Positions 1 to 9,622 of a stretch of 64,000 nt of DNA are shown in pieces. The stretch lies in the NCBI RefSeq assembly GCF_037095755.1, contig NZ_JBAWKJ010000001.1, forward strand, positions 1,305,001 to 1,369,000, written 5' to 3'. Numbering within the stretch: the first letter of the stretch is position 1; each line of letters begins with the position of its first letter. This DNA is from Sphingopyxis sp. CCNWLW2 (lineage in GTDB: Bacteria > Pseudomonadota > Alphaproteobacteria > Sphingomonadales > Sphingomonadaceae). The notes under the pieces were generated by a model. The model was not told where the DNA came from, made no database searches, and worked only from the letters and a program-made list of their open reading frames with translations. A program made the translations under genes and the position numbers.

Positions 1-2
1 AT

Positions 3-1499
3 CGCGAGCAGCGTGCAGCGCATGGCTTTGCGTGGGTCGCGACGACGGTGGCGGCGCTCGAAGCGGTCCTGAGCTGGTGCGAGTCCGGCCGGGACTCGAA
101 CCTGCTCGATGCCAAAATCGCCACGCTCGCCTTTGCCGAGGGGATCGGCCAGCTCGTCGGCGGGTTGCCGATGGGGCAGAATGAGATTTTCCGCCCGGCC
201 GACCTCGGGCTGGGTGCCGAAGCGCGCGCGCTCGCCGATGCCTGTGCTGACCTGCTCGACGCCGACCATGCCGCGGTGCGCGCCGACGTCGCGATGGCGC
301 TCGCCGACGGCCATTGGCCCAGCGAGACGTTGCACGACGCCGATCTCGATTCGATCCGCGACCAGTTCCGCCGCTTTACCGATGCCGAGATCGTTCCGCA
401 CGCGCACGGCTGGCATCTCGCGAACGCGCTGATCCCCGACGACACCGTGCAGGCGATGGCCGACCTCGGCACCTTTGGCGTATGCATACCCGAGGAGTTT
501 GGCGGGCTCGGGCTTTCGAAGCTCGTGATGTGCATCGTCACCGAGGAATTGTCGCGCGGCTGGATCGGCGCGGGGTCGCTCGGCACGCGGTCGGAGATCG
601 CGGGCGAGCTGATCGCGACGGGCGGCACCGACGCGCAAAAGGCCGAATGGCTGCCGCGGATCGCGAGCGGTGCGATATTGCCGACCGCGGTGTTCACCGA
701 ACCCGATGTCGGATCGGACCTCGGCTCGCTCCAGACGCGCGCGCGCCGCGACGGCGATGGGTGGGTGATCGACGGTGCGAAGACCTGGATCACCCATGCC
801 GCGCGCTCGGACCTGATGACGCTGCTCGCGCGCACCGTGCCCGACGCGAAGGGCTATGCCGGGCTGTCGATGCTGCTCGTCCCCAAGCCGCGCGGGAGCG
901 AGGCCGAACCTTTCCCCGCCGCCGGGATGAGCGGGAGCGAGATCGAGGTTCTCGGCTATCGCGGGATGCGCGAATATGCGCTGCAGTTCGACGCGATGAC
1001 GGCGCCCGCCGATGCGCTGCTCGGCGGCGAGGAGGGGCAGGGGTTCAAGCAGCTCATGCGCACCTTCGAAGGCGCGCGTATCCAGACCGCCGCGCGCGCG
1101 GTCGGGGTCGCGCGGCGCGCGCTCGAGCTCGGGCTGGGCTATGCGCTGAACCGCAAGCAGTTCGGCAAGGCGATCGTCAACTTCCCGCGCGTCGCCGACA
1201 AGCTCGCGATGAGCCTTGTCGATTTCGTCGCCGCGCGGGAATTGAGCTATGCCGCGGCGCGCGCGAAGGACAGCGGCAAGCGCTGCGATATCGAGGCGGG
1301 CATGGCGAAGCTGCTCGCCGCGCGCGCCGCCTGGTCGAACGCCGACGCAAGCCTGCAGATCCACGGCGGCAACGGCTATGCGCTCGAATATGAGATCAGC
1401 CGCGTGCTCTGCGACGCGCGCATCCTCAATATCTTCGAGGGCGCGGCCGAGATTCAGGCGCAGGTGATCGCGCGCGGGCTGGTCGGCGGGCGCAACTAG
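3..1499 (+). CDS. Acyl-CoA dehydrogenase, 5'-truncated by the window edge
   Basis: This is a flavin-dependent acyl-CoA dehydrogenase, which oxidises an acyl-CoA to the enoyl-CoA. The frame is open from base 3 and already reads as protein (a REQ...[10 protein letters not shown] stretch) before the first possible start, a GTG at 48, so the true start lies outside the window. The central domain has the [10 protein letters not shown] flavin-binding block. The C-terminal helical domain has [16 protein letters not shown] and a FEGAAEIQ segment, whose glutamate is the usual region of the catalytic base. The acyl chain length cannot be judged. It overlaps the convergent lyase gene by 4 bases and is not obviously linked to the uronate genes. 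Confidence 0.9.
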   Translation, partial: REQRAAHGFAWVATTVAALEAVLSWCESGRDSNLLDAKIATLAFAEGIGQLVGGLPMGQNEIFRPADLGLGAEARALADACADLLDADHAAVRADVAMALADGHWPSETLHDADLDSIRDQFRRFTDAEIVPHAHGWHLANALIPDDTVQAMADLGTFGVCIPEEFGGLGLSKLVMCIVTEELSRGWIGAGSLGTRSEIAGELIATGGTDAQKAEWLPRIASGAILPTAVFTEPDVGSDLGSLQTRARRDGDGWVIDGAKTWITHAARSDLMTLLARTVPDAKGYAGLSMLLVPKPRGSEAEPFPAAGMSGSEIEVLGYRGMREYALQFDAMTAPADALLGGEEGQGFKQLMRTFEGARIQTAARAVGVARRALELGLGYALNRKQFGKAIVNFPRVADKLAMSLVDFVAARELSYAAARAKDSGKRCDIEAGMAKLLAARAAWSNADASLQIHGGNGYALEYEISRVLCDARILNIFEGAAEIQAQVIARGLVGGRN

Positions 1500-2659
1500 A
1501 GCCAGAGCAGGGGCTGGCGGACGGGGAAATTGCGCACGACCTCGCCGATCACCGGATCGGGGTTTAGGCGCTGCCAGAGATCCAGCCAGTCGCTGCGTTT
1601 CTGCGCGAGGCCGCCGAAGAGCAGGCTGGGCTGGCGCACCGGGAAGCCGTTCCAATATTCGACGTCGGGCGGCAGCGGCCATTTCGTCTTGTCCGCGATG
1701 AACGGCGCCATCCACGCGATCGCGCCGCCGATCGAGCGGCCGTCGGGCGTTTTCCAGCCGATCAGGTTGCTGCCGCCAAGCAGCCACGCCGAGGAGGCGA
1801 GGACATCGAGATTGAAGAGTGCATAGGCATAGGGCTTGGTGCGCGCGAGTTCGAGCGGCTGGCGGCCGTCGGGTTCGATCTGCGCCGGGATGATCACGGT
1901 TTGGAGCCGGCCCCGCGCATCCCTGAGCACGTCGTCACGACCGAGCAATGCGGCGAAAGACGCCGCCTGCAGCAGCCAGCAGCTACCGTGGTTGTTCTTC
2001 TCGTCGCGTTCGGTGGTGCCGAAGGGTGAGGTGGTGAGCCAGTTCAGATAGTCGGCGAACCAACCCTCGACGCCGGCGCGGATCGCCGCATAGCCGGGTG
2101 CATCGCGCTTTGCGAACAGCGCGGCGGCGCGTGCGACCTCGATGATCTGCAGCGTGTCGATCACGCCGATCGCACGGCCGCTGTTCACGCCGATGATCGC
2201 CTGCGCATGGTCGAGGTTCGGGTTCATCCGCGTCGTCGGGTTGACGAACCAGGCGTGGAGATGGTGCATCGCCGCTTCGGCAAAGCGCGCCTTGCCGGTG
2301 AGGTCCCACAGGGCTGCGAGCGCCGGAACGGTGCGGCCGAAGGCGATCAGCGCGTCGCGATGGCCGTCGAACTTGTCGGGGTTCGAGCGGCCGTCGCGGC
2401 GCACATAGGCGCCGCCGGGGTTCGCCGGATCGGGCCACCAATAATCGCCCTCCGAATAATAATCCCGCGGACCCGCGGGGCTGCGCGGCGCGGGGATGAC
2501 GGCGATCGTGCGCGGTTCGGCACCGAGCAGCGCCGCGGCTTGCGGAAGCAGGCGGCGGCGCTCGATCGCGCGGATGTCGAGTGCGCCGACCCGCGGGCGC
2601 CCCCATGCTGCGGGTGCTGCCAGCAGTGCGGTAAGGAGCAGGGAGCGGCGTGCGATCAT
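1496..2659 (-). CDS. Alginate lyase superfamily protein (first of a tandem pair)
   Basis: This is a 387-aa secreted protein of the alginate-lyase (PF05426) alpha/alpha-barrel family, predicted to cleave a uronic-acid polysaccharide by beta-elimination in the periplasm or outside the cell. The N-terminus has an RR pair followed by a hydrophobic run ending near AAPAAWG, compatible with a Sec or Tat signal. Family marks are YWWPDPANP with a following RRDG (about 74-89), MNPNLDHAQ, the NNHG motif with the presumed catalytic His, and an [13 protein letters not shown] helix late in the protein. It is the last gene of the receptor-lyase-lyase operon, 9 bases after its paralogue. The substrate could be alginate, glucuronan or another uronan; the sequence alone does not decide. 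Confidence 0.82.
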   Translation of the reverse strand: MIARRSLLLTALLAAPAAWGRPRVGALDIRAIERRRLLPQAAALLGAEPRTIAVIPAPRSPAGPRDYYSEGDYWWPDPANPGGAYVRRDGRSNPDKFDGHRDALIAFGRTVPALAALWDLTGKARFAEAAMHHLHAWFVNPTTRMNPNLDHAQAIIGVNSGRAIGVIDTLQIIEVARAAALFAKRDAPGYAAIRAGVEGWFADYLNWLTTSPFGTTERDEKNNHGSCWLLQAASFAALLGRDDVLRDARGRLQTVIIPAQIEPDGRQPLELARTKPYAYALFNLDVLASSAWLLGGSNLIGWKTPDGRSIGGAIAWMAPFIADKTKWPLPPDVEYWNGFPVRQPSLLFGGLAQKRSDWLDLWQRLNPDPVIGEVVRNFPVRQPLLWL

Positions 2660-2668
2660 TGGTCGTGC

Positions 2669-3904
2669 TTACCGGGTGCTATGGCGCAGTAACAGCTCGC
2701 CGCCGACGATGCGCGGATAGGCGCCGGGACCCCAGGCATCGTCGGCGCGCACAAGCAGCGCGTCGAGCGTGTCGGCGGGCCAGCCTTGCTCCTTGTACGG
2801 CCAGTCGGCGGCGCGGCCGCGATAGGCGGCGACATAGTCGGTCGCCTGACGCAGCGAGCGGCCCTTTTCCTCGGCGCGATAGAGATCGATGCCGAGGCAC
2901 GCCGCGCTGTCGGCGACGGTATAGGCGGCGCCGAGCGCGTAGAGCGAATAATGGAAGCTGCGGGTGCGGGCCAATTCTTCGGGCAGCGCACCCGACGTGT
3001 CGACCTGCTGCGCGATCCGCACCTTGGGAAAGGCCGTGACGATCTTGCGCGTCATGTCGGGCCGCCGCGCGAATAGCGCAAAGCGTGCGACCTGCGCATC
3101 GTACCAGAGGCCGTGGTTGTTCGACGCCTTGCCCTCGGCCTTGCCGTTCGGGCTGTTCAGCATCCAGTCGAGATAGCGCGAAAACCAGCCTTCGAGTGCG
3201 CTCGTCTCGGCCGGAGCCAGCGCTCCCGACGGTGCGATCAGCCCCGCGGCGTCGATTACGCCGATGAAGCTCGCGCCGTCGAGCACACCTTCGGGCCGGC
3301 CGTTCGACACGCCGGGCACCGCCTGCGCAAAGTTCATGTTCGGGTTCATGGCGGTTGCCGGATCGAGGAACCAGGTGCGGATCACGCGCGCCGCGCCCTC
3401 GGCATATTTGCGGTCGCCGCTGTAATAAAAGGCAAGCGCGAGCGTGTCGGCCTCGCGCGCCATGCGGCTCAGCGCCGCGCGGTCGAAGCGGTTGCTTTCG
3501 ATATCGGGATTGGTGTCACCGTCGCGGCGCACATAGGCGCCCTTGGGATTCGCGGGGTTCGGCCACCAATAGCGCGCGAGGCTGATATAATCGTGGCGGT
3601 CGCCCGACACGGGGATGCTGCGCTTGCCCATCACCGACGCGGGCTTTGCCGCGAGCGCCTTGTCGGCGCGTACGATCAGCTCGCGGTAGGCCGCGCCGAT
3701 CGCCGGATCGTTTGGCAGCGCCGCCTTGATCGCCGCGAGATCGGCGGGGCGCAGCGTGAAGGTGCGGCGCCCGTCGAACGATGCCGAATAGCCATCGCTC
3801 GCGTTGCAGGTGGAATCGGGGGAAAAAGCCGCCGCCGCGGACGGAAATGACGCGGCGGCGGCCAGTATAGCCCAAGGGAGTCGGGCTAAAGTCGCTCGCT
3901 TCAC
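2669..3904 (-). CDS. Alginate lyase superfamily protein (second of the tandem pair)
   Basis: This 411-aa protein has a signal peptide (hydrophobic run ending SAAAA) and the same PF05426 marks as its neighbour: YWWPNPANP followed by RRDG, MNPNMNFAQAVPG, SNNHG with the likely catalytic His, and an ARTRSFHYSLYAL helix. The two paralogues are clearly diverged outside these blocks, so they probably act on different linkages or chain ends rather than being a recent duplication. The start overlaps the receptor stop by 4 bases (ATGA), so translation is probably coupled to the receptor gene. Activity as a polysaccharide lyase is inferred from the family; the exact substrate is open. Confidence 0.82.
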   Translation of the reverse strand: MKRATLARLPWAILAAAASFPSAAAAFSPDSTCNASDGYSASFDGRRTFTLRPADLAAIKAALPNDPAIGAAYRELIVRADKALAAKPASVMGKRSIPVSGDRHDYISLARYWWPNPANPKGAYVRRDGDTNPDIESNRFDRAALSRMAREADTLALAFYYSGDRKYAEGAARVIRTWFLDPATAMNPNMNFAQAVPGVSNGRPEGVLDGASFIGVIDAAGLIAPSGALAPAETSALEGWFSRYLDWMLNSPNGKAEGKASNNHGLWYDAQVARFALFARRPDMTRKIVTAFPKVRIAQQVDTSGALPEELARTRSFHYSLYALGAAYTVADSAACLGIDLYRAEEKGRSLRQATDYVAAYRGRAADWPYKEQGWPADTLDALLVRADDAWGPGAYPRIVGGELLLRHSTR

Positions 3905-6843
3905 AGGCGGACCCGGAAGCCGAAGAAATATTGCGGGCCGCTACGCGACACCTCGGCGATGCTGTCGTACCCGCCCTTATACATGATATCCTGCGTGTTC
4001 GTGACGTTGAGCGCCTGCAGCTTGACCTGAACATTCTTGGTAAGGTCGTACTGCGCCGACAGGTTGAGATAGGTGCCGCCGCGGATCTCGCGGTTGGTGC
4101 CGCCGTTGGGCTTGTAATAGCCCGAGCGGTAACGGAGGTTGGCGCGCAGCGAGAGGCCCCATTTTTCGAACCACACCGATCCGCTCGCGGTCCATTTCGA
4201 CAGCCCGATCAGATTGGCCGGGTCGACATAATCGGCGATCGGCGAGGTGTCGGGATACTCGAAATTGGCGAAGGCGCGGTTGACCGAACCCTGGATGCCG
4301 AAGCCGTCGAGCGGATCGGGAAGCCAGGTGAAGGCATGGCTCGCGGTCGCCTCGACCCCATAGAGATGCCGCGTTTCGGCGTCGTTCGTCGGGGCCACGG
4401 GGGCGATGGTGACGGTTTCGGTCACCGGTGCGCCGCCGTCGCGGATCGTCGTGATCGTGACGTCGGTGGGGATCGGCTCCTCGGCGCTGATCACCGTGCC
4501 CTTCGCCCATTTATAATAGCCCGCAACCGAGATCAGCGTGTCCTGCGACGCGTAAAGCTCGAGGCTGGCGTCGAGGTTCCACGCGCGCAGCGGCTTGAGG
4601 TTCGGGTTGCCCGTCGTCGCGTTGAAGATGATGTTGTCGACCCCCGTCGCCGAGGTGGTCGGGTTGAGGTTCACCCCCGCGCCAAAACTTTCGATCCCCG
4701 ATCGCGCGATGGCGCGATAGGCGGCAAGGCGCAGCTTGACCTGCTCGGACAGATCGAAGGCGATGTTCGCCGACGGCAGGAAATAATTATAGCTGCCTTT
4801 CACGCGGTTCGTTTCGAGCGGGCGGGTCGGGTCGACGCCGATCGAATAGGTGTCGCCCGCGGTGTCGATGGTGATGCGATAGGGCTGGCGGAAACCGATC
4901 GACGTGATGTCGGTCTTCACCCAGCGCAGCCCGACATTGCCGCTGAACGGCACATTGCCCATGTCGGATTCGAAATTCGCCATCGCATAGGCGGCGTAGA
5001 TGCGCTCGGTGACGTCGATGTCGCTCGGGTCGCGGCCATCCTCGGGCGTGGGCAGCGCATCATCGCTGCCGGTGAAGGTGCGGAACAGGCAGTCATTGTC
5101 GAACGTCGCCCAGCGCGTAACATTTGTCCCCATGCCCTTCATGTACGAGGTGGTGGTGAAGGGGACGCGGCACTGCTGGTTCGCCTGCGCGATCAGCTGC
5201 GCCGGCGTCTGGCCGTTGATGGCGGCCAGCGTGTTGAGGTCGTTGTTGCGCGCATTGTCGTTGGTGCGATGGTGGTCGGAGACGCGGCCCCCGAACTTCA
5301 CGCCGGTGATGAAGCCGTCGAGCTCGCGGTCGATGTCGAGCCGCGCGGCCCAGATCCGGTCGGTGCGGTCGGTGACGAAGCGGCGCCGCGCATAGACCGC
5401 GTTGGCGGCATTCGCTAGGAACAGGTTCGGATTGGTGATGTCGAAATTGTCGAACGCGACGACCGGCACGACATCGTCGCCCTCATAGGTCAGCGTATAG
5501 CCGACGCGGCGCGTCGAGCGCATGCGCGTCTGCTTCTGCGTCTCGGTGCGGTGGCTGTTCGAATAGGAGGCATCGAACGCGACGTTCCAGCGGTCGGGCG
5601 ACCAGATCAGGCTTAAACCCCCGCCCAGATATTCCTCGACGCGGCGGCGCGTTTCGAGCTGGTTTTCGAGGTTCGAATTGCCGCGATAGCTCATCAGCGC
5701 GCCGGGCGAATAGCCGTTGTCGCCGTTGCCGATGATCAGCGGCTGGACGCCGCGCAGCCCTTCGGTGATGCCGAGGACGTTACGGTCCTCGAGGCTGTTG
5801 CGCTTCGAATATTGGCCGTCGATCGCGATTTCGAACTCGGGCGACGGGCGCCACTGGATCGCGCCGATCAGCCCGTCGCGAACCTCCGAGGTCTGCTGGG
5901 TGCGGAAGCTGCGCGACGTATTGGCGAAATAGGCGGGGCCACGCGTTTCGCCGACCACCACGGGCGGCGCGCCGGCGCTCGGCGCAACCGAGCGCGGACC
6001 CGTCGCGAACGTGCAATTCTGGCTGGCGCCCGCGGCAATCTGCGCGGCGGCGCTGCCGGTCAGCTGGAAGGGATTGTTTGCCGAGGTGTTGCACAGCTGG
6101 AAGGTCGCGTTGGCGTTATAATAGTCCTCGGGCGCGGTCGTGTCCTGCCGCTGGTAACCGATCGACACGCCGATATCGCCAAGCCCGGTTTCATACTGGT
6201 CGGTGTAGGAGAAGTTGGCGCGATAGCCGAGCCCGTCATGCTGATAAACGTCATTATCCTGCGGCTGGAAATCGCCGCGCACCTCGAACTGGATGCGGCG
6301 CTTGCCATAGTCGAGTGGCTTCATCGACCGGAGTTCGATCACCCCGCCGACGCCGCCCTCGAGGAAGTCGGCGCGCTGGGTTTTATAGACGAGCACGCCG
6401 TTGACGAGTTCGGACGGGAATTGCTGGAAGGCGACCGAACGGTCGGGGCCCGCGGTCGACACCTCGCGCCCGTTGAAGGTCGAGAAGCTCAAGGTCGGGC
6501 CGAGGCCGCGCACCGACAGCTCGTTGGCGTTGCCTTTGAAGCGGTCGGCCGAGACGCCGACGATGCGTTCGAGCGTGTCGCCGACCGAATTGTCGGGGGT
6601 CGCGCCGATTTCGTCGCTGACAAGGCCATCAACGACAACGTCGGCGGCGCGCTTGAATTCGATCGAGCTGCGCTGCGTCGCGCGGGTGCCGGTCACGAGA
6701 ATTTCGTCGCCGCCATCGACCGCCGCCGCCTGTTCGCTCTCGATTTCGGCAGGGGCTTCCTGTCCCCAGGCGGGCATCGCAGCAAAAAGCGCAGCGGACG
6801 CCAGCAGGGCGGCGCGGGTCGGCAAGGCCGATGGTGACTTCAT
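3901..6843 (-). CDS. TonB-dependent outer-membrane receptor (uronan uptake, locus half A)
   Basis: This 980-aa TonB-dependent receptor has a signal peptide (about 1-27, ending PAWGQ), a plug domain starting near ILVTGTRATQRSSIE and containing DTLERIVGVSADRF, and a long 22-strand-type barrel ending in FFGFRVRL. The start is supported by an AAGGAGAG ribosome site 6-8 bases upstream. It heads an operon with two lyase-family genes, so it probably imports oligosaccharides from a uronic-acid polymer. Its upstream region holds two GntR-type boxes and a LacI-type palindrome, the same pair found before the second receptor at 56.3 kb. The transported substrate is inferred from context only. Confidence 0.9.
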   Translation of the reverse strand: MKSPSALPTRAALLASAALFAAMPAWGQEAPAEIESEQAAAVDGGDEILVTGTRATQRSSIEFKRAADVVVDGLVSDEIGATPDNSVGDTLERIVGVSADRFKGNANELSVRGLGPTLSFSTFNGREVSTAGPDRSVAFQQFPSELVNGVLVYKTQRADFLEGGVGGVIELRSMKPLDYGKRRIQFEVRGDFQPQDNDVYQHDGLGYRANFSYTDQYETGLGDIGVSIGYQRQDTTAPEDYYNANATFQLCNTSANNPFQLTGSAAAQIAAGASQNCTFATGPRSVAPSAGAPPVVVGETRGPAYFANTSRSFRTQQTSEVRDGLIGAIQWRPSPEFEIAIDGQYSKRNSLEDRNVLGITEGLRGVQPLIIGNGDNGYSPGALMSYRGNSNLENQLETRRRVEEYLGGGLSLIWSPDRWNVAFDASYSNSHRTETQKQTRMRSTRRVGYTLTYEGDDVVPVVAFDNFDITNPNLFLANAANAVYARRRFVTDRTDRIWAARLDIDRELDGFITGVKFGGRVSDHHRTNDNARNNDLNTLAAINGQTPAQLIAQANQQCRVPFTTTSYMKGMGTNVTRWATFDNDCLFRTFTGSDDALPTPEDGRDPSDIDVTERIYAAYAMANFESDMGNVPFSGNVGLRWVKTDITSIGFRQPYRITIDTAGDTYSIGVDPTRPLETNRVKGSYNYFLPSANIAFDLSEQVKLRLAAYRAIARSGIESFGAGVNLNPTTSATGVDNIIFNATTGNPNLKPLRAWNLDASLELYASQDTLISVAGYYKWAKGTVISAEEPIPTDVTITTIRDGGAPVTETVTIAPVAPTNDAETRHLYGVEATASHAFTWLPDPLDGFGIQGSVNRAFANFEYPDTSPIADYVDPANLIGLSKWTASGSVWFEKWGLSLRANLRYRSGYYKPNGGTNREIRGGTYLNLSAQYDLTKNVQVKLQALNVTNTQDIMYKGGYDSIAEVSRSGPQYFFGFRVRL

Positions 6844-6888
6844 TTCCCTCTCCTTTTTGACGCCGCCCCTGGCGGCGGCATGACCCGG

Positions 6889-6904
6889 TTGATACCGGTG
6901 TCAA
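6889..6904. promoter_or_regulatory. LacI-type operator before receptor 1
   Basis: TTGATACCGGTGTCAA is a 16-base palindrome with one mismatched pair and the central CG typical of LacI-family operators. It lies about 45 bases upstream of the receptor start. Closely related sites occur at 8324, 56165 and 61865. The LacI gene at 60.7 kb is the natural candidate regulator. Confidence 0.65.
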
Positions 6905-6910
6905 TTTTAG

Positions 6911-6940
6911 ATGTCATACAACTTGTGAGATGTATTACAA
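6911..6940. promoter_or_regulatory. Two FadR/GntR-type boxes before receptor 1
   Basis: ATGTCATACAA (6911-6921) and ATGTATTACAA (6930-6940) are direct repeats 19 bases apart. The second fits the known FadR-subfamily pattern TNGTNNNACNA closely only when one edge base is relaxed; the first behaves the same way. On the minus strand a possible promoter TTGACT-N16-TAATAC spans 6932-6959, so the upstream box would overlap its -10. That would fit repression, but the promoter is only a guess. Confidence 0.58.
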
Positions 6941-6981
6941 CTTTGAGGGGGTAAGTCAATCGCCCGCTTTGTGGGGCGGAT

Positions 6982-7009
6982 ATGGGCCGGTTACGGCAGG
7001 CCGGCCCAT
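6982..7009 (-). terminator. Hairpin after the GH88/GH105 gene
   Basis: ATGGGCCGG and CCGGCCCAT form a perfect 9-bp stem with a 10-base loop, 6 bases past the stop of the hydrolase gene and before the receptor promoter. No T-run follows on the minus strand, so it may be a weak or factor-dependent terminator or an RNA-stabilising hairpin. Confidence 0.45.
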
Positions 7010-7014
7010 TTATA

Positions 7015-8166
7015 TCAACGTCTTACGCGCTTTCTCGACAGGTCGTACATCGCGGTGCCGGCGAGCAGATAGGCGCCGCTTCCGTAAAATTGCGTCTCCT
7101 TCGCCGACACGCTGTCAGGCCGGTCGCCGACCTGCTGGACCCAGCCGAGCATGCCGTCAGGCTGCACCGCGCGCTGCAGTGCATCCCATCCGCGCACTGC
7201 CGCCGGCTCGTATGTCGCGCGGTCGAGCAGGCCGTTGTCGACGCCCCACGCAAACGCATAGGTGAAGAAGGCGGTGCCGCTCGATTCGGGCGGGGTGCCC
7301 GGGTCCTGGTCGAGCAGCGAGGCGGGCCAATAGCCGTCGGCCTTTTGCAGCGTGACGAGTTTCGCCGACATATCCCTGAACAATTTCTCGTAGATCGGCC
7401 GCTTCGGATCCTTCTTGTCCATCACCTGCAGCATCCGCACGAGGCCGCCCATCACCCAGCCGTTGCCGCGGCTCCAGAACAGCTTGCGACCCTTGGCATC
7501 GCGCATGCCGAAGAATCGGCTGTCGCGGAAATAGAGATTTTCCGACGGATCGAAGAGATAGTCGGTCGTCGCCTTGAATTCCTCATGCGCAAAATCGGCA
7601 TAGCGTTTGTCGCCGGTCGCCTTCGACAGCCGCAGCAGGGTCGGCGGCGCCATGAACAAGGCGTCGCACCAGCACCAGCGGTCGGTGCATGTCGACGTGT
7701 TCTTGCCCGGCGCGACGGGGATGAATTCGAGGCTGATCGTTGGCCGATTGGCGAGGACATTGTCGAAATAGGCTTTCGTCGGCGCGATCGCGCCGTTGCC
7801 TGCGCCACTCTGCGCCGCCCACAGCCACGCCTGCCCGATCAGCTGGTCGTCGGCGTGATAGGCGAGGTCGCCGAGCTGCCATTTCTCGGCGCGACCGAGA
7901 TCGAGCAGCGGCTGCGCATATCTCTTGTCGCGGCTCGCAAGCTCGGTGAGCGCGACCCAGAAGGTCGCCTGCTGCCAGTCGCGCACTTCCTGCACGCTCT
8001 TGCGCGCCGCGGGCATCGTCGCCCAGTTGGTGCGGTTCGCGAGCTGCCAGTCGGCGACGCGGCGCGTCTGCGCGAGGATCGCCGCGGGCTGGGGCATCGC
8101 GGGTTCGGCGGGCGCCACCGCGGCGGCGGGGGCGGTCATCATCAGGGCAAAGAGGCTCAGCGGCAT
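7015..8166 (-). CDS. Glycoside hydrolase GH88/GH105, unsaturated uronyl hydrolase
   Basis: This 383-aa (alpha/alpha)6-barrel hydrolase of the GH88/GH105 group removes the delta-4,5-unsaturated uronic acid that lyases leave at the non-reducing end of oligosaccharides. A short hydrophobic N-terminus suggests export to the periplasm. Family marks are the ADDQLIGQ block (about 105-112), CDALFMAPP (167-175, with Asp168 the likely catalytic acid by family analogy) and WSRGNGWVMGGL (231-242). An AAGGA ribosome site lies 6-9 bases before the ATG. It is divergent from manD and shares its operator region. Its product, unsaturated uronate, is what KduI and KduD process after spontaneous ring opening, which ties both halves of the locus together. 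Confidence 0.86.
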   Translation of the reverse strand: MPLSLFALMMTAPAAAVAPAEPAMPQPAAILAQTRRVADWQLANRTNWATMPAARKSVQEVRDWQQATFWVALTELASRDKRYAQPLLDLGRAEKWQLGDLAYHADDQLIGQAWLWAAQSGAGNGAIAPTKAYFDNVLANRPTISLEFIPVAPGKNTSTCTDRWCWCDALFMAPPTLLRLSKATGDKRYADFAHEEFKATTDYLFDPSENLYFRDSRFFGMRDAKGRKLFWSRGNGWVMGGLVRMLQVMDKKDPKRPIYEKLFRDMSAKLVTLQKADGYWPASLLDQDPGTPPESSGTAFFTYAFAWGVDNGLLDRATYEPAAVRGWDALQRAVQPDGMLGWVQQVGDRPDSVSAKETQFYGSGAYLLAGTAMYDLSRKRVRR

Positions 8167-8323
8167 GGCGTTTCCTTCACGGCAACAAGGGGCGACCAGC
8201 GAAAGGAGGCACTTTTCGGCGTGATCTGCCAGACGTCACGCGCACCGCTCGCTTGCGGCCGGCGGGGTGCATCTGGCGCTGCGCATCGTGCTTCCTCTCC
8301 CATGGAGGTGTCGGCCTTTGGTC

Positions 8324-8339
8324 TTGACACCGGTGACAT
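8324..8339. promoter_or_regulatory. LacI-type operator in the hydrolase/manD divergent region
   Basis: TTGACACCGGTGACAT is an imperfect palindrome matching the other LacI-type sites in the window. It is followed by the perfect 10-base palindrome GACATATGTC (8335-8344, overlapping). It lies in the 244-base region between the GH88/GH105 gene and manD and could serve either direction. Its left edge, TTGACA, also resembles a -35 element. Confidence 0.65.
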
Positions 8340-8371
8340 ATGTCTTTCCTTTTGGATCGAGTGTCAATAAG

Positions 8372-8384
8372 GTTGTCACACAAC
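8372..8384. promoter_or_regulatory. FadR/GntR-type box before manD
   Basis: GTTGTCACACAAC is a perfect inverted repeat (GTTGT, 3-base centre, ACAAC) that fits the FadR-subfamily pattern TNGTNNNACNA. It lies 26 bases before the manD start. The manD operon carries the GntR gene itself, so autoregulation is likely. Confidence 0.65.
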
Positions 8385-8410
8385 TAGCCATGTGGCGATA
8401 AGGGGATGGA

Positions 8411-9622
8411 ATGCCGAAGATCGTGTCAGCCCGGGTAATATTGACCGCACCCGGCCGCAATTTCACGACGCTGAAGATCGAGTGCGACGACGGGACGACC
8501 GGCGTCGGCGATGCGACGCTCAATGGCCGCGAGCTCGCGGTCGCGGCTTATCTGTCGGAGCATGTCGTCCCCTGCCTGATCGGGCGCGACGCGCACCGCA
8601 TCGAGGATATCTGGCAATATCTCTACAAGGGTGCGTACTGGCGCCGCGGCCCGGTGACGATGGCGGCGATCGCCGCGGTCGACATGGCGCTGTGGGATAT
8701 CAAGGGCAAGGTCGCCGGACTGCCGGTGTATCAGCTGCTCGGCGGTGCCGCGCGCGAGGGCTGCATGGTCTATGGCCACGCCAATGGCACGACGATCGAC
8801 GACACGATCGAGGCGGCGCTCGATTACCAGCGGCAGGGATATAAGGCGATCCGCCTGCAATGCGGCGTGCCCGGAATGGCATCGACCTATGGCGTCAGCA
8901 AGGACCGCTATTTCTACGAACCCGCCGACAATGACCTGCCGACCGAGAATGTCTGGTCGACCGCGAAATATATGCGAATCGTCCCCGAACTGTTCGCGGC
9001 GGCGCGCGAGGCGCTCGGCTGGGATGTCCACCTGCTTCACGACGTCCACCACCGCCTGACCCCGATAGAGGCGGCGCGGCTTGGCAAGGATCTCGAGCCC
9101 TGGCGTCCCTTCTGGATCGAGGATGCGACCCCGGCCGAGGATCAGGAGGCGTTCCGCCTGATCCGCCAGCACACGACGACGCCGCTCGCGGTCGGCGAAA
9201 TCTTTAGTTCGATCTGGGACTGCAAGGCGCTGATCGAGAATCGGCTGATCGACTATATCCGCGCCACCGTGCTCCACGCGGGCGGCATCACGCATATGCG
9301 GCAGATCGCTTCGCTCGCCGATCTCCACCAGATCCGCACCGGCTGCCACGGCGCGACCGACCTGTCGCCGGTGACGATGGCGGCGGCGCTGCACCTTGGG
9401 CTTTCGATCCCTAATTTCGGGATCCAGGAATATATGCGCCACACCGTCGAGACCGACGCGGTCTTCCCGCACGCTTATCGCTTTGCGGACGGCATGCTCC
9501 ATCCGGGCGACGCGCCGGGGCTCGGCGTCGATATCGACGAGGCGCTCGCCGAAACATTCCCCTATGCCCGCGCCTATCTGCCGGTGAACCGGCTCGAGGA
9601 CGGCACAATATGGAGTTGGTGA
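8411..9622 (+). CDS. manD: D-mannonate dehydratase (enolase superfamily)
   Basis: This 403-aa enolase-superfamily enzyme dehydrates D-mannonate to 2-keto-3-deoxygluconate in the cytosol. It is collinear with the characterised Novosphingobium ManD as I recall it, including PGRNF near the start, [11 protein letters not shown] and the terminal WSW. The expected active-site residues are present: Arg148, Tyr160, Asp211 and His213 in LLHDVHH, Glu237 in [10 protein letters not shown], Glu263 in AVGEIF, and His313 in GCHGATD. The three acids are the Mg ligands of this family. Some ManD homologues are weak on mannonate, but the setting next to uronate genes supports the full role. The gene is translationally coupled to the DUF4861 gene downstream. 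Confidence 0.92.
   Translation: MPKIVSARVILTAPGRNFTTLKIECDDGTTGVGDATLNGRELAVAAYLSEHVVPCLIGRDAHRIEDIWQYLYKGAYWRRGPVTMAAIAAVDMALWDIKGKVAGLPVYQLLGGAAREGCMVYGHANGTTIDDTIEAALDYQRQGYKAIRLQCGVPGMASTYGVSKDRYFYEPADNDLPTENVWSTAKYMRIVPELFAAAREALGWDVHLLHDVHHRLTPIEAARLGKDLEPWRPFWIEDATPAEDQEAFRLIRQHTTTPLAVGEIFSSIWDCKALIENRLIDYIRATVLHAGGITHMRQIASLADLHQIRTGCHGATDLSPVTMAAALHLGLSIPNFGIQEYMRHTVETDAVFPHAYRFADGMLHPGDAPGLGVDIDEALAETFPYARAYLPVNRLEDGTIWSW

Noticed and set aside
3931..5418. A 495-codon open frame antisense to receptor 1
   Set aside because: Composition is that of a reverse-complement shadow and no start site or domain is visible.
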